From Trichomonas vaginalis G3 (Eukaryota > Parabasalia > Trichomonadida > Trichomonadidae): DNA of 64,000 nt. Shown piece by piece: positions 27,868 through 38,960 of this stretch; positions within the stretch are counted from its first letter, which is position 1; every line of letters starts with the position of its first letter. Where the stretch lies: assembly GCF_026262505.1 (NCBI RefSeq), contig NC_067207.1, positions 9,826,082 to 9,890,081 of the forward strand, given 5' to 3'. Both the position numbers and the translations under genes were made by a program. The notes beneath the pieces were generated by a model. The model did not search any database and had not been told where the DNA came from. It saw only the letters and a list, made by a program, of their open reading frames with translations.

Positions 27868-28235
27868 TAGATTTTATAAGTTCAGCATTGATATGTATCT
27901 TTATATATTATAGTATATTAGAAAATTGTTTATAGATTTTGTTTTTTTATAAAAAAATGTTAATATTATTCGGAAAATACTTTTGTTTCTTGAGGAAAGA
28001 CTTGTTAATTCCTTTCCAGCAACAAACTTGCAGGAGATTTCAAAATGAGGCACTTTCGAAACAAAATATAATACATTTTTAGCGCAAAATACTGGAAATT
28101 CAAATGGTAATTCCGTAAGAGTTAATTTTTTCCATGTGATGAATGTTTTTTCACTTTAATGGTTTAGTGATAAATGTTTAATTTTCCTGTCTTTTGATTT
28201 TGATGCCGGAGCCTCCAGTGATAAACCATTAGTGA

Positions 28236-28433
28236 AAACTTTTTTTCAATGATCAAAAGACAGGAAAGAAAATTGAAGAAAAACCTGCTTCTGACCTTTC
28301 TCAGAGGAAAAAGTCAAAGCCACACTCTAAGAAAAACTCTGTTTCTAATCAGAACAACACTGACAGACTTCCTGTGAAAAATAAAAGATCTAGATCAGTG
28401 AGGAAGCCACGTGAAGAGTTCCCTAAGCCATAA
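28236..28433 (+). pseudogene. 3' remnant of a basic, serine-rich gene
   Basis: A frame of about 62 codons, with NDQKTGKKIEEKPASDLSQR and KKNSVSNQNNTDRLPVKNKR, ends at TAA 28,431. Codon use looks natural, but there is no start. Upstream, TTTAATGGTTTAGTGATAAA and ATAAACCATTAGTGAAAA form an inverted repeat, and TTTTCCTGTCTTTTGA pairs with TCAAAAGACAGGAAA. The gene end may therefore have been cut by a rearrangement. Confidence 0.4.
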
Positions 28434-29095
28434 TTATATTTGTTATAGATGTTGTATTTAGATATTAGTTATGTTTTGCGATATTAAATTTGTTTTTTAG
28501 ATCTTTTTTTTTAAATTCCTTTTTTTTCAAAAATAGATCTATAAACATAACAAAACTCTAATCAAATGTATGCTTACAAGAAAAAATACATTTTCTTAAT
28601 ATCTTCCTCACTTATATCTTCTTTAAAATTTAATTTCATCTGAAGTGTAGAGAAGAATACAAATTCACAGCGAAATTGTTTGATTTATTAAAAGTATATT
28701 TCTCATCATGCACAAATTTTGTGGGTTCTAAAATTCCATTTTCCAAAGTTTCCACATTTATTTCATTCAATGAAAATATGCTCAATATACGTACCAATCT
28801 ATGTAGGAACAATGTGCTATAGATTGTATCCCCTATAGCTCCTCAGATAGAAAGATGGAAACATCCAAAGTCTCTTTAGAAGTGAATGTTTTTTAAAATT
28901 AACTCTGGAATAAATGTGGAGTGTTAAATCCATCAATTGATATGTTAGGTGGCATTGTTCTCATTATGAAAAGGTACTTTTTACTATTTTCTTGTTCCTA
29001 TTTAGCCCGAACGAGGATTTGAAGACAGAAATTTAAACAGTAAATTTATTGTGGTAAATTTTTAATTCAATAAAAATTTGACACTTATGAATTTC
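28434..29095. other. Intergenic DNA, no gene seen
   Basis: AT-rich and without coding signal, up to the initiator of the VIT/VWA gene. Confidence 0.5.
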
Positions 29096-29096
29096 A

Positions 29097-29104
29097 CTTC
29101 ATTT
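29097..29104 (+). promoter_or_regulatory. Initiator (TCATTTTT) of the VIT/VWA gene
   Basis: TCATTTTT lies about 20 bp before the ATG at 29118. T. vaginalis genes commonly start transcription at a TCA-type initiator within about 20 bp of the ATG. Confidence 0.6.
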
Positions 29105-29117
29105 TTTATAGTGAACA

Positions 29118-31103
29118 ATGTTAGGAAGGTTCATAACAAGCGGTTATGAAGATGAATTAGAATTTGATTCTCTTGATATAATAGGTTTTCAGTACAACAC
29201 ATTTTTAAATTTTAAAATTAAACAAGTTCTAAAAGGCTACTCAAGCTCTGACATTGGATATTCATTTCCAATTGAAACTAAATCTACTATTTCAGATATT
29301 CTTTTTGTTATTGGTGATAAACAAATCAGACCTCAGCTTAGAATGTCAGAAGAAGCATCCAAAGAATATCAGGAGTCAAAAGAAAAAGGATATTTATCAT
29401 TGCTTGGAAGAAATTCATCAGGAAATGGTATCATTTTCAATTTCGGAAATTCTCCAGATGAAACTAAAATTGAGGTCCATTACACGATCTCTTATTTGGC
29501 AGAAGTAAACAATCAAGGATTTTTCTTCAGATTCCCTATTGCTTCAAAATATCAGCATGGATATGAAACTTCGTTGCCGAGATCAATTTCATTTTATCTC
29601 AAAATCAAAACAGATAAAAACATAAGTAAAATAGAAGCAAACAATTCAGCAACAATCAATCAGTTTGATAATCATAATGCATTCATCAATCTTGACAAAT
29701 TTGAACCAGCTATCTTTGTTCAAACTTTGATAAGTGATCAAGACAAAAGCACTGCAGTTTCAAGTGATGATTATATAGTAGTATCTACATATAAAGAATT
29801 TAGCTCCAAATCAAATTGCTATGAATGCAAGGCGGATTATTTCTTTGTTATTGATCGTTCCGCATCAATGGAAGGTGATCGCATCGAAAAAGCAGTTAAA
29901 TGTATGCGTCTTATGCTACAATCTCTTCCTATGATGTGCAGATTCTCAATAGTATGTTTTGGATCAGAATTCCAATCATTGTTACCAATTGTTGAATATA
30001 ACAATGAAAACGTTTTGCTTGCTATGAATCTTATTAAAAATATTAATGCAAACATGGGCGGAACAGATATATACCATCCATTGGAATATATCTTCTCACA
30101 AAATGGAATGACTAAGAAAATTTTCCTCTTAACAGATGGCGAGGATAGCAATTCTGAAGATATCATTAGATTAGTCCAAGAAAACAAACAATTTGGAAAC
30201 ATTTACACGGTTGGAATTGGATCTGGTGCAGATTCTGGTCTTATTAGGAATCTTGCTGAGGTAACAAATGGCAAGTGGACATATGTTTTAGATAATGAGA
30301 ATTTCAATGAGAAATTAATTTCATTACTATCTTCATCTATTGAATCTAACTCGGTAGATATTACAATACATGCAAATGAAACAATTGCTGAGACAATTCC
30401 ATCAAATCCATATCCTTTGTGCTCGAATATTTCTCAAAACTATTTCATTAAAGCACCTTTCTGCGAAAATGTTTTGATAAGTTCAGAAGAATTTGATCTG
30501 CTTGTTCCCGTAATGAAGATCGAAAATGGTATTGGGATGAAAAGCCTATTTACAAAGATGATTATTCATGAGTATGAAACATATTTGAGAACTCATAATG
30601 ATGAAGCGATGAAACAAAAATGCATTGATCTATCTATATCATCTGGAATTCTCTGCAAATATACGCATTATATTGGTTCAATCCCAGAAAATGTGATTCA
30701 ACTTATTAACGAATTCTGGAAGCATCAAAGAGAAATTTGCTATTATTCAAGACCATCTGAGAAAGATTATGAAAAGATGCAAGACATATTCGTTGAATGT
30801 CATATGACTCAAAGCCAAGCACCAATTCAAGAACAAAATGATATTGAGATTGTTGATGATCGTGATGAAATTGAGAAACAAAACATCAATGGATCATGGG
30901 ATAGCTTTGATGCAATGGATTCCGAAATTAAAGAAAAGTATGGTGAAAAAGTTGCTGCTACAGTTGCAGCAATCCTTTATATTATGAGAAATCGCAAATC
31001 TCAGATTGATGAGCTATCATTAGTTCTCAAGAAAGCTTATTTCTTCTTAAAGAAAGAAGTCAAGGATATTAATTGGGAAGAATTTATTAAGAATAAGCTT
31101 TAA
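29118..31103 (+). CDS. VIT and von Willebrand factor A domain protein
   Basis: Intact, 661 residues. The N-terminal 150 residues fit a VIT domain as in inter-alpha-trypsin inhibitor heavy chains (SDIGYSFPIETKSTISDILF, EVHYTISYLAEVNNQGFFFR). The VWA domain begins at YFFVIDRSASMEGDRIEKAV, whose DxSxS residues form the metal-ion site, with MGGTDIYHPLEYIF and FLLTDGEDSN supplying the rest. The C-terminal about 200 residues are helical and acidic. There is no signal peptide or membrane segment, so the protein is probably cytosolic and scaffolding. Several such genes are known in T. vaginalis. The gene is ordinary host DNA by its start context. Confidence 0.9.
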   Translation: MLGRFITSGYEDELEFDSLDIIGFQYNTFLNFKIKQVLKGYSSSDIGYSFPIETKSTISDILFVIGDKQIRPQLRMSEEASKEYQESKEKGYLSLLGRNSSGNGIIFNFGNSPDETKIEVHYTISYLAEVNNQGFFFRFPIASKYQHGYETSLPRSISFYLKIKTDKNISKIEANNSATINQFDNHNAFINLDKFEPAIFVQTLISDQDKSTAVSSDDYIVVSTYKEFSSKSNCYECKADYFFVIDRSASMEGDRIEKAVKCMRLMLQSLPMMCRFSIVCFGSEFQSLLPIVEYNNENVLLAMNLIKNINANMGGTDIYHPLEYIFSQNGMTKKIFLLTDGEDSNSEDIIRLVQENKQFGNIYTVGIGSGADSGLIRNLAEVTNGKWTYVLDNENFNEKLISLLSSSIESNSVDITIHANETIAETIPSNPYPLCSNISQNYFIKAPFCENVLISSEEFDLLVPVMKIENGIGMKSLFTKMIIHEYETYLRTHNDEAMKQKCIDLSISSGILCKYTHYIGSIPENVIQLINEFWKHQREICYYSRPSEKDYEKMQDIFVECHMTQSQAPIQEQNDIEIVDDRDEIEKQNINGSWDSFDAMDSEIKEKYGEKVAATVAAILYIMRNRKSQIDELSLVLKKAYFFLKKEVKDINWEEFIKNKL

Positions 31104-31567
31104 CATCAAATGAATAATAATATTTAAACAATGATTGACTAAAAATGAATAATATCTTAAATTAATTCTAAAAGATCAATATATTCACATAATGTTTGTT
31201 AATATTTTAATTTATGAAATTTTGATGTTAAAACAGAAGTCATTCAAGCAGATTCATTTCGGTACGGTTACTATATCAAAAATGTAAAGAATAAATGAAA
31301 AAAAAAAATAATGGAATCAAATATTGAATAATAACTTCAATTTTTTCTTCCTACATATATATTTTAAGTATTGGTGGATTTGTTGTTCTGCGTTAACTCT
31401 AATTCATGTTTCAAAACTCAATCAGTATATAAAATTTATATTCAATATTGAAATCAAATGAAAATCATATACAGAATTATTATGATTCACATGTTGATAA
31501 TAATGGGCATGATTTTGGTATATTTCATGAAATCAAGTAAATATCATAAAAAAAAATTAATAAGGAT
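31104..31567. other. Intergenic DNA with one dispersed repeat copy
   Basis: No gene is seen. 31,313-31,430 is a roughly 115-bp sequence repeated directly at 33,703-33,820. Confidence 0.6.
31313..31430. repeat. 115-bp direct repeat, left copy
   Basis: Contains TCAAATATTGAATAATAACT and GATTTGTTGTTCTGCGTTAA. It flanks the ubiquitin inverted pair together with the copy at 33,703. Confidence 0.8.
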
Positions 31568-31620
31568 AAAAAGAGAATCATTATCAAAAGATAAAGTTTA
31601 TTTGAGTTCAAAAGTTGAAC

Positions 31621-32082
31621 TTATAAGCCACCACGAAGACGGAGAACGAGATGAAGGGTGGAATCCTTCTGGATGGAATAGTCCTGAAGTGTGTTGCCGT
31701 CTTCGAGTTGCTTGCCTGCAAAGATCAAACGTTGTTGATCTGGTGGAATACCTTCCTTATCCTGGATCTTAGCCTTGACGTCTTCGATTCTGTCGGTTGG
31801 TTCGACCTCGAGTGTGATGTGTTTGCCTGTGAGTGTCTTGACGAAGATCTGCATACCACCACGAAGACGGAGAACGAGGTGGAGTGTAGAATCCTTTTGG
31901 ATGGAATAGTCCTGAAGTGTGTTGCCATCTTCGAGTTGCTTGCCTGCAAAGATCAAACGCTGCTGATCTGGTGGAATACCTTCCTTGTCTTGGATCTTGG
32001 TCTTAACATCCTCGATACGATCTGTTGGCTCGACTTCGAGTGTGATATGTTTACCTGTGAGTGTCTTAACGAAAATCTGCAT
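31621..32082 (-). CDS. Polyubiquitin, two units
   Basis: Two 76-residue ubiquitin units fused head to tail with one extra C-terminal Leu after the final RGG, 153 residues. It is processed by deubiquitinases to ubiquitin monomers that tag proteins for proteasomal and other fates. All seven Lys positions and the LRLRGG ending are kept. Residues differing from animal ubiquitin include His at 12, Thr 19, Arg 22, Asp 25 and Asn 54, typical of Trichomonas. The first unit has VKTKIQ and the second VKAKIQ. The gene is head to head with 32320. The TCATTTTT initiator lies just upstream. Confidence 0.98.
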   Translation of the reverse strand: MQIFVKTLTGKHITLEVEPTDRIEDVKTKIQDKEGIPPDQQRLIFAGKQLEDGNTLQDYSIQKDSTLHLVLRLRGGMQIFVKTLTGKHITLEVEPTDRIEDVKAKIQDKEGIPPDQQRLIFAGKQLEDGNTLQDYSIQKDSTLHLVLRLRGGL

Positions 32083-32086
32083 TAAG

Positions 32087-32094
32087 AAAAATGA
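32087..32094 (-). promoter_or_regulatory. Initiator (TCATTTTT) of the minus-strand ubiquitin gene
   Basis: On the minus strand, CACTTCATTTTTCTTAATG places TCATTTTT five bases before the ATG. Confidence 0.7.
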
Positions 32095-32307
32095 AGTGCA
32101 ATGATTTCCATCCCAAAATTTGACTTCTTAAAAAATTTTTGAGAGCAAATGAATTTGATCAATTCAAGTCAAAATTGGATGAAAATTTTGCTCAATAATA
32201 TATTTTGGATATAATATATTAGATATGATATTAAAATAAAAAATAATTTTTGAAACGATATCTGGAAAATCTTTATGTAAAAAAAATTTCCATACTCAGA
32301 TAACACT

Positions 32308-32315
32308 TCATTTTT
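32308..32315 (+). promoter_or_regulatory. Initiator (TCATTTTT) of the plus-strand ubiquitin gene
   Basis: The same CACTTCATTTTTCTTAATG context as the minus-strand copy, with the initiator A about 10 bases before the ATG. Confidence 0.7.
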
Positions 32316-32319
32316 CTTA

Positions 32320-32781
32320 ATGCAGATTTTCGTTAAGACACTCACAGGTAAGCACATCACCCTTGAAGTCGAGCCAACAGACAGAATCGAAGATGTCAAG
32401 GCTAAGATTCAGGATAAGGAAGGTATTCCACCAGATCAGCAGCGTTTGATCTTTGCAGGCAAGCAACTCGAAGATGGCAACACACTTCAGGACTATTCCA
32501 TCCAAAAGGATTCTACACTCCACCTCGTTCTCCGTCTTCGTGGTGGTATGCAGATCTTCGTCAAGACACTCACAGGCAAACACATCACACTCGAGGTCGA
32601 ACCAACCGACAGAATCGAAGACGTCAAGGCTAAGATCCAGGATAAGGAAGGTATTCCACCAGATCAACAACGTTTGATCTTTGCAGGCAAGCAACTCGAA
32701 GACGGCAACACACTTCAGGACTATTCCATCCAGAAGGATTCCACCCTTCATCTCGTTCTCCGTCTTCGTGGTGGCTTATAA
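32320..32781 (+). CDS. Polyubiquitin, two units (inverted copy)
   Basis: Also two units plus a terminal Leu, 153 residues, with both units reading VKAKIQ. It is divergently arranged with the 31621 gene across 237 bp. The two genes are nearly identical over coding and 3' flanking DNA, the pattern expected from recent duplication or ongoing gene conversion, which is known for Trichomonas polyubiquitin. Fully intact. Confidence 0.98.
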   Translation: MQIFVKTLTGKHITLEVEPTDRIEDVKAKIQDKEGIPPDQQRLIFAGKQLEDGNTLQDYSIQKDSTLHLVLRLRGGMQIFVKTLTGKHITLEVEPTDRIEDVKAKIQDKEGIPPDQQRLIFAGKQLEDGNTLQDYSIQKDSTLHLVLRLRGGL

Positions 32782-32835
32782 GTTCAACTTTTGAACTCAA
32801 ATAAACTTTATCTTTTGATAATGATTCTCTTTCTT

Positions 32836-33993
32836 TATATGATAACATTCAGCTATCCCAATATATGCAATTGTTTTTAAAGGGCATTTCTAGAATTTTC
32901 AATCTTTTAAAAAAAAAGATTATAATTCACAAGGATCCACAGGTGAAGTACTCCGAGGATATACCCAAAAGCATTATTTAAGCTTCACAAATAGCTAATA
33001 CCACTAATGTAAAGAAATACTTAAAACATTTCATTGAATATAATAGAATTTGGTTTTCGAATAATTACAATTAAATACCTATACAAACAATAAGATATGT
33101 AGTACTAGAACATAATGAATTGAAGGAATTTCTATAAGATGTATTTTCTGGAGAGAAGGAGAAATGATAGTAAATTGATTTTCTAAAAGGATGATGACAT
33201 ACTACTGAAAATTAGTCCGACTGTGCTGAGTTAAGAGATTTTCGCATACATATGAATCTTATATATCCTCACTAGCCTATAAACAAAATAATTAATCATA
33301 AAACACGAATTTGGAAGGTAAGAAATGTCTCTACATAATTCTTGAAAGGTACGTTATTGGGTAAAAAACGTGTAATTCAAAGAATTTAATATAATTAAGA
33401 AATTTATTACAATTCGGAGATGATACTAATTTCAGAGCCCAGGAATCTGGATTTTCATAGCATCAAATACGGGCTTGAGTATTTCTATGGAGGTGACAAC
33501 CATCATTTGGTAGCGTAAAGCTAAAAGGACATAATGAACTAGTAATGTATTTATTACTGGCTCAATGTTGTTATCCTTGATGGAGGAAAAATGACAAACA
33601 TAGAGATAATTCAGAAATCTTGTAGTTCTGCGGTAAATCGTTTGTAGGACAATTTGAGCTTCATCTCCGAGTTCTGCATTATCGGTTTTAGGGAAAATTT
33701 TGGTATCAAATATTGAATAATAACTTCAATTTTTTCTTCCTATATATATTTTAAATATTGTTGGATTTGTTGTTTTGCGTTAACTCTAATTCATCTTTCA
33801 AAACTCAATCCCTTTGACACATGATCGGAGGATTTGATCGTACATGATTAGTGAATCCCTTATTAATATTATATACTATATGCTGTTTACTATTTTCCTA
33901 ATTTTGGTCTCTGAAATTCAAAAAATAAGAGCTGGACTACTTCTTTCCCAAAAAAATTATCGTTCAAAAATTTGCCATAATTTTTCTCAATAA
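32836..33993. other. Intergenic DNA, no gene seen
   Basis: Contains the right copy of the 115-bp direct repeat (33,703-33,820) and otherwise only AT-rich spacer. Confidence 0.6.
33703..33820. repeat. 115-bp direct repeat, right copy
   Basis: About 92 percent identical by eye to 31,313-31,430 and in the same orientation. It may be a dispersed intergenic repeat or the scar of a segment duplication around the ubiquitin pair. Confidence 0.8.
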
Positions 33994-34527
33994 ATGTTTC
34001 CTGGAGATTTTGGAGGTCCTGGAATGGGTCCAGGAGGTTTCGGCGGACGTAAAGGTTTTAGAGGCCCACCAGGTTTCGATGATTACGGATCTTACGATAG
34101 AATGCCTGGTGGAATGCCACCACCATTTGGAATACCCATGCAGCCACCAGGTTTCGATCCATTGAGACAACCTGGCAATCCTGGGCGCGTTGATATTGAT
34201 TTGATGGGTCCAACAGCTCCATATGATCCAGATCAACCATTTTTCGGAATGCCTGATGTTCCAGAGTTTAGACAACGCAACATTAACGAACCGCCAGCTC
34301 GAGAACCCCCTCAGCAAAATCCATTAAGAGATTTTGCTCCTCCTGGAACAATGCCTGGTATAGGAAGCCCCAATGCACCAAATTTAGGTGTTGATGGACA
34401 GGGAAGCTTAGTTGTTGGCCCACCTAAAAACACCAAACCAATTGCTCGTGGTGATTTCGAACAAATGCAAAAAATGGGATTATTTGATCCAAAGGATGAT
34501 GATTTCAATCCAAATTTGTACTCTTAA
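33994..34527 (+). CDS. Proline/glycine-rich host protein, 177 residues
   Basis: Intact. MFPGDFGGPGMGPGGFGGRK opens a Gly/Pro-rich low-complexity region, then PGRVDIDLMGPTAPYDPDQP, a middle segment with PPKNTKPIARGDFEQMQ, and an acidic end FDPKDDDFNPNLYS. The repeated PPGFDP-type segments faintly recall the proline-rich C-terminus of proteasome regulator PI31, but the match is too weak to name it. Normal host-style start context (TTCTCAATAAATG). Confidence 0.7.
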   Translation: MFPGDFGGPGMGPGGFGGRKGFRGPPGFDDYGSYDRMPGGMPPPFGIPMQPPGFDPLRQPGNPGRVDIDLMGPTAPYDPDQPFFGMPDVPEFRQRNINEPPAREPPQQNPLRDFAPPGTMPGIGSPNAPNLGVDGQGSLVVGPPKNTKPIARGDFEQMQKMGLFDPKDDDFNPNLYS

Positions 34528-35594
34528 TCAAGATGGTGGATCAATTTTGTTTGATGGATGAGGATTAATGGAAATAATAATATCGATATAAAACTTTAGT
34601 ATGAAAACTAAGATATAATTGTTAAATTTCTATAACATATTGAATATATCTCAATCACTTTCTCTTAAATGCTTAACTTATTATATGTCATCAATTTTTC
34701 ATTAAAAATTCCTTTTTGGCAAATCGAATGAGCACAATTGATGTGTGTTGTAACTGTGTCGTTTATATTAATGCTAATAAGTTTTTAATTTCGTTGATGA
34801 ATTGGCGAAATTTGAAATAATTAATGCCAAAAATGAATCTCATAACAAGCAGAATGATTTGAACACACTCGCATTACTAAAGATCCGAAATAAGTTCGGC
34901 ATAAAAACAAATGGATTTAATTTTTTTAATCAGCAATATTTTAATATGCATCCTACTCTGCTACTCCCACGGATAATCAGGCGTTGGTAATTACTGGCAG
35001 AACCGATAGTCCAACTAGAAATTTTACATCATATAAAATATTGTCACTTTTATTCACAAATTTCCACCAATAAAATTCAATGTTTATTCTGAAGAAAGGG
35101 ATATCATGAAGGAAATTAGCTTGAATCAAATAATATGTGCAAAAAAGTCGATTTTATTATAAATTACATGTTGATTTATTAGAATTACGTCGAAGTAAAT
35201 ATAATTAAGAGTATCTTTGTAATCGCTGGGGAATCGTAGTATATTTACATCTATCAGGTTCGTAATAACTTAATCAGAAACAAAATAATATCAAACAATA
35301 CCTTCAAGGGCGAAGGTTTAACAAATAATAATGCTAGTAAAGCAATTCAATGCAAATGTGCATCTGAAAGAAATTTGAAACTGTCGCTTCAAAAGGAAAG
35401 GTTGGCAAGTGAGTCAAATTATGACATCACTTGGACATTAGAAAACTTCAAAAATATATGACAGCTAACTAATACGATGAATGAAGTAAGTGCGTATCAA
35501 TGAGTTCAAGCAGCTTATCAAAATTTTGAATAAAAATTGAATAAGTGCTTGTCTTTCGATTTCTTTTTGAAGCGAATGAGTCTCATGTTGTCTA
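34528..35594. other. Intergenic DNA, no gene seen
   Basis: Only short, composition-driven frames. Confidence 0.6.
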
Positions 35595-36014
35595 TCAGAG
35601 AACGCATTGAAGTCCTCCTGGCATTGAGTAATCAATCAATAAAACTGGTTCGGAATCAATCTTTGTAAAGATTGAATCAATGTCTGCTTCAATAACTGGT
35701 TTCTTTTCTATAACTGGCTTTGGTTCTGGAGTTTGGTTAAATGCATGCTCGAAAGAATCCCAGTTTTCAGATAACCAGCAAATCAATGCAGGTTTTTGGC
35801 GCATTGCCATTCTGTCGAGCTTCTTAAGCATTGGGGCGTTGACAAATTGAATAAAGTCTAATAACTTTTGTTTTGTTATTGGACCTCGGATAATCTTGCC
35901 AAGATAGGGCATTATTTGAACGATCTTCTTTTGGCATCGCTTTAATCTCTTCTGGAGATCAACGCGTTCAGTCATTGTTCTGTGTGTTAAGTCAGGGCGA
36001 TATCCAACTTTCAT
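35595..36014 (-). CDS. Unknown host protein, 139 residues
   Basis: Intact. MKVGYRPDLTHRTMTERVDL, then a basic helical segment (QKRLKRCQKKIVQIMPYLGK), a second helical part (LLDFIQFVNAPMLKKLDRMA) and a Pro/Lys linker (EPKPVIEKKPVIEADIDSIF). Composition and natural frame length support a gene. A TCA-type element lies within 12 bases upstream (ATCAATTTCAAAAATG). No family is recognised. Confidence 0.65.
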   Translation of the reverse strand: MKVGYRPDLTHRTMTERVDLQKRLKRCQKKIVQIMPYLGKIIRGPITKQKLLDFIQFVNAPMLKKLDRMAMRQKPALICWLSENWDSFEHAFNQTPEPKPVIEKKPVIEADIDSIFTKIDSEPVLLIDYSMPGGLQCVL

Positions 36015-38363
36015 TTTTGAAATTGATAATCAAATTGATTACATAAATAAAACTTAACTATACGATAGGTATTCAAAATAGGATTGAAGTAATTATAGTA
36101 TAATAACATCATAAAGTAGAAATTAAAAATAAAGCTCAAAATTATTTTGCACACAAATTTGAAAATATACCAGTTTTTGAATAAAGCATTGAAAAATATA
36201 ATAAGCTATAATTAGAACGAAAATGTTAAATGTGGATTTCAGCTTGAAATTAATTGAAGTGTTCAAAAAAATAAATTAAGTTTATGCGTGCAGGTAACAT
36301 ATAATTAAAGAATAATGTTTTATTAATTAGAAGTCGGGTAACCAATAGTTTTCAAAAAATATATAAACTTTTTCTGGGGACCTTTTTAAAACTAACGATC
36401 ATCTCTGAAAAAGTGAAATAACTGATTATTGCCCTGAATTTTCAAAAATATATTTCGAATATATATTAAGTATTGATTACAATTCTAATATCATAGATAA
36501 GTCAACATTATCAATACGGACTTTTTGGAGAAGTTAATAAAAGTGACATATTCATTTCATCAAACAAAAATCATCGATAGTAATTTTTTGCCTTATTGTA
36601 AATTATCAACTCTGGAAAAAATAAAAATTCAATATTTTCAGAAAAGTATATTTTGTATTCATATACGATAACTACAAAGAATTCAAAAATGAAAAATTGA
36701 GCATCAAAAACATTTGATCTAAGCAATGCATTGGTTTATTTTTCATTATATTTTATTTTCAATAATTAAATTCAATTTAAACCGCCTGGAAAACAAATCA
36801 ATGTACCTTTATTCTATTTCAACTCCTTAAAATAAATAACGTTTAAAACCTATTCTCACAAAACTATCAGAGTTTTGGAATTGAATGATTCTTTTTGATA
36901 ATTCATCTTCGGTTTCGCAACACTTCAATGACATCGAATATAAATAAAAAATTCATGAAATAATAAAAAATCTTCAAATTCAAATTGAATATGCATAAAA
37001 GTCAGCAATTTAAGCTGTAAAAACTATCTTCTGAAATTAATTGCAATTTTATGAGTATATTGCGCATGAAAAATCATGAATCAATCTTTTCATTCTATTT
37101 TTCAGAGTCGATTTTGGTAAAATTGTTCAAAAAGAGGAATAAGTTAAGATTGGATTTCATAATTAATTCCTCCAATGGAATTCTACTATGTTATGACTAT
37201 ACTTGTGTGCGATCACATTTGATGGGGTTTTCTACACTTCAATCTTTGAGTGATATTTTCATTGACCTTTGGTCTTAAGCATTTTCCTTTGAGATGTTAC
37301 CTAAATGATTTTCTTCATGTTTGTTCCTTCTTACTCAATATCAACACCACAAATGAGCAACATTGTTTTTCAAATTTATTAATTTTTAGACAAAGTCATA
37401 TTCAGTATCTGGGAAAACAAACATTTGCTTATTTATTTGGGTACACTCATTTCGAATAGCATAAAGATAAAATGGCGATTATTGAATTAATTTTGAAAGC
37501 GTTTTGAATCCTGATTGCTGTGGATTGGGAATGACCTCATAATTTGAAAAAAAAAAGATTAGTAACATATGTACTGAATCTTTGAAAATGCGATTTGATT
37601 TGGTTAAAAAAGGGGTTGGCGTCCTAAGGCGTCCTAGTGTAAATTTCTCAAAATTGTGATATTTACATCACATTTTTGAGAGGTTTATGGGCGTCCTAAA
37701 GGAAAATTGAATAGCTAGGGCGTCCCGAATTTTCATTCTAAGATTTAAATATATTATATACTTAAGTATAATACAAGCAATATAAAAATTAAATTTTTAT
37801 TATGTTAACTTATAAGAAATTTTTTTGAATTATCGTTGATTTATTGTAATCTTTCCAGGCTATACTTTTGAAATCAACTTTACCTGTCATACGCATTAAT
37901 GTAGTAGATGTCCAGGTGTAGCTATTATATCCCAGCAATATTGGTATTTTATCATTGTAAGATATCAAAATGAAGCGTTTTTTCAGATATAATTTTTCGT
38001 AAATTTTTCAAAAATAAGATGGTAAAAAAGCCTCGACTTGCTCGAAAAATAACAATTTTTTTACTTGTAAAAATAACCCTTTTACAGCATGGGCAGCTAT
38101 TCAATCACTATTTCTTTTTCTAAAAGTATATTTTTCAAAAAAAATTAAGATCAAATTCGACAATTTCTTGATGAAAGCAAAAATATTACACATACTTCTA
38201 GATGCATGGGATAAAATATGCAATTATTCAATCAATTCGCATGATTTGAAAAAAAAAATCTAAATTTGATAAAAATGTAGAAAATTTTTATTTTTAACTT
38301 GAGATTCGATTTTTTTGATCCAATTTGTGAATTTTTTTTGATCGGAATTTCAATTAATTTGTT
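36015..38363. other. AT-rich intergenic DNA
   Basis: No gene is recognised. 37,612-37,735 holds a short repeat cluster with GGCGTCCTA four times and an internal hairpin (TCTCAAAATTGTGAT with ATCACATTTTTGAGA). Confidence 0.6.
37612..37735. repeat. GGCGTCCTA cluster with hairpin
   Basis: Two adjacent copies of GGCGTCCTA at 37,618-37,640 and two variants at 37,690-37,730 flank a 15-bp inverted repeat. It is the only G+C-rich island in this spacer and may be a miniature element. Confidence 0.5.
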
Positions 38364-38928
38364 AGTAGTATATGTTGAAGGGTTGTGTGACTTTTTTTGT
38401 AAACGTAAGAATTCATACAATATTGAACGATTTTGTATCATTTTTTTTAACATATGAAGTAAAAAATGTATGTTTCTTACGGTTTTTATTCTTACGTTTT
38501 TGAATAAATCAAGATTTAAAAAATTTTCAAAATTGTAAGACATTTACACTCAGCCCATACATAATGAAATAAAAAAAAATAAACTTTAAAAATTCATGTC
38601 TTACATTTCTGAATAATTTATTTTTATTTTGTATGAAACCGATTTTAAAAATTTATGAATAATTTATAAAAAGTTTTTATTCCTACAATTCCTATATTAC
38701 CATTAATAAAAAGAATATATTTTATAATAGTTTCATTTCGAACATGTTAAAATTTATCTGCATTTCGAAAAATTTTATTATAAATGATAATATAATTTAT
38801 TAAATTAATATATAACTTATGAATTTTTACTTTTTGTATGAAATAAAATTTAGTATTAATAAAGTTATAAAATAAATTGGTGCATGTTAGATGTAAATAA
38901 GATATAAAAAGGTGTTTATGAATACTTT

Positions 38929-38960
38929 AGCAGAACTTCTACTGGTAGAGTTTATACTGG
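38929..38960. repeat. 15-bp tandem repeat, left part split by element B
   Basis: AGCAGAACTTCTACTGGTAG and GTTTATACTGG are units of the array that resumes at 61,819. B inserted within it. Confidence 0.85.
38955..38960. repeat. Target site duplication TACTGG (left)
   Basis: TACTGG directly precedes the AGTAGTATATATG terminus and recurs directly after the right terminus at 61,819. Six bases is the usual Maverick target duplication. Confidence 0.9.

Larger units (their letters stand above)
31568..32835. repeat. Inverted duplication containing two ubiquitin genes
   Basis: Arms 31,568-32,096 and 32,306-32,835 include the complete genes, about 65 bp of 3' flank and only about 14 bp beyond the start codon. 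The spacer is about 210 bp and unique. Because the 5' limit falls just before the initiator, each copy kept its own start element. Confidence 0.85.

Noticed and set aside
31651-32085. 144-residue frames antisense to both ubiquitin genes
   Set aside because: They arise from the strong codon bias of ubiquitin on the other strand. The same shadow appears in both copies.
33994-34527. Naming the Pro/Gly-rich protein as PI31
   Set aside because: Only short proline-rich segments are similar. Low complexity alone can produce that, so no symbol was assigned.
37051-37459. Two overlapping frames of about 70 codons in host spacer
   Set aside because: Composition is random AT-rich, with no initiator and no domain.
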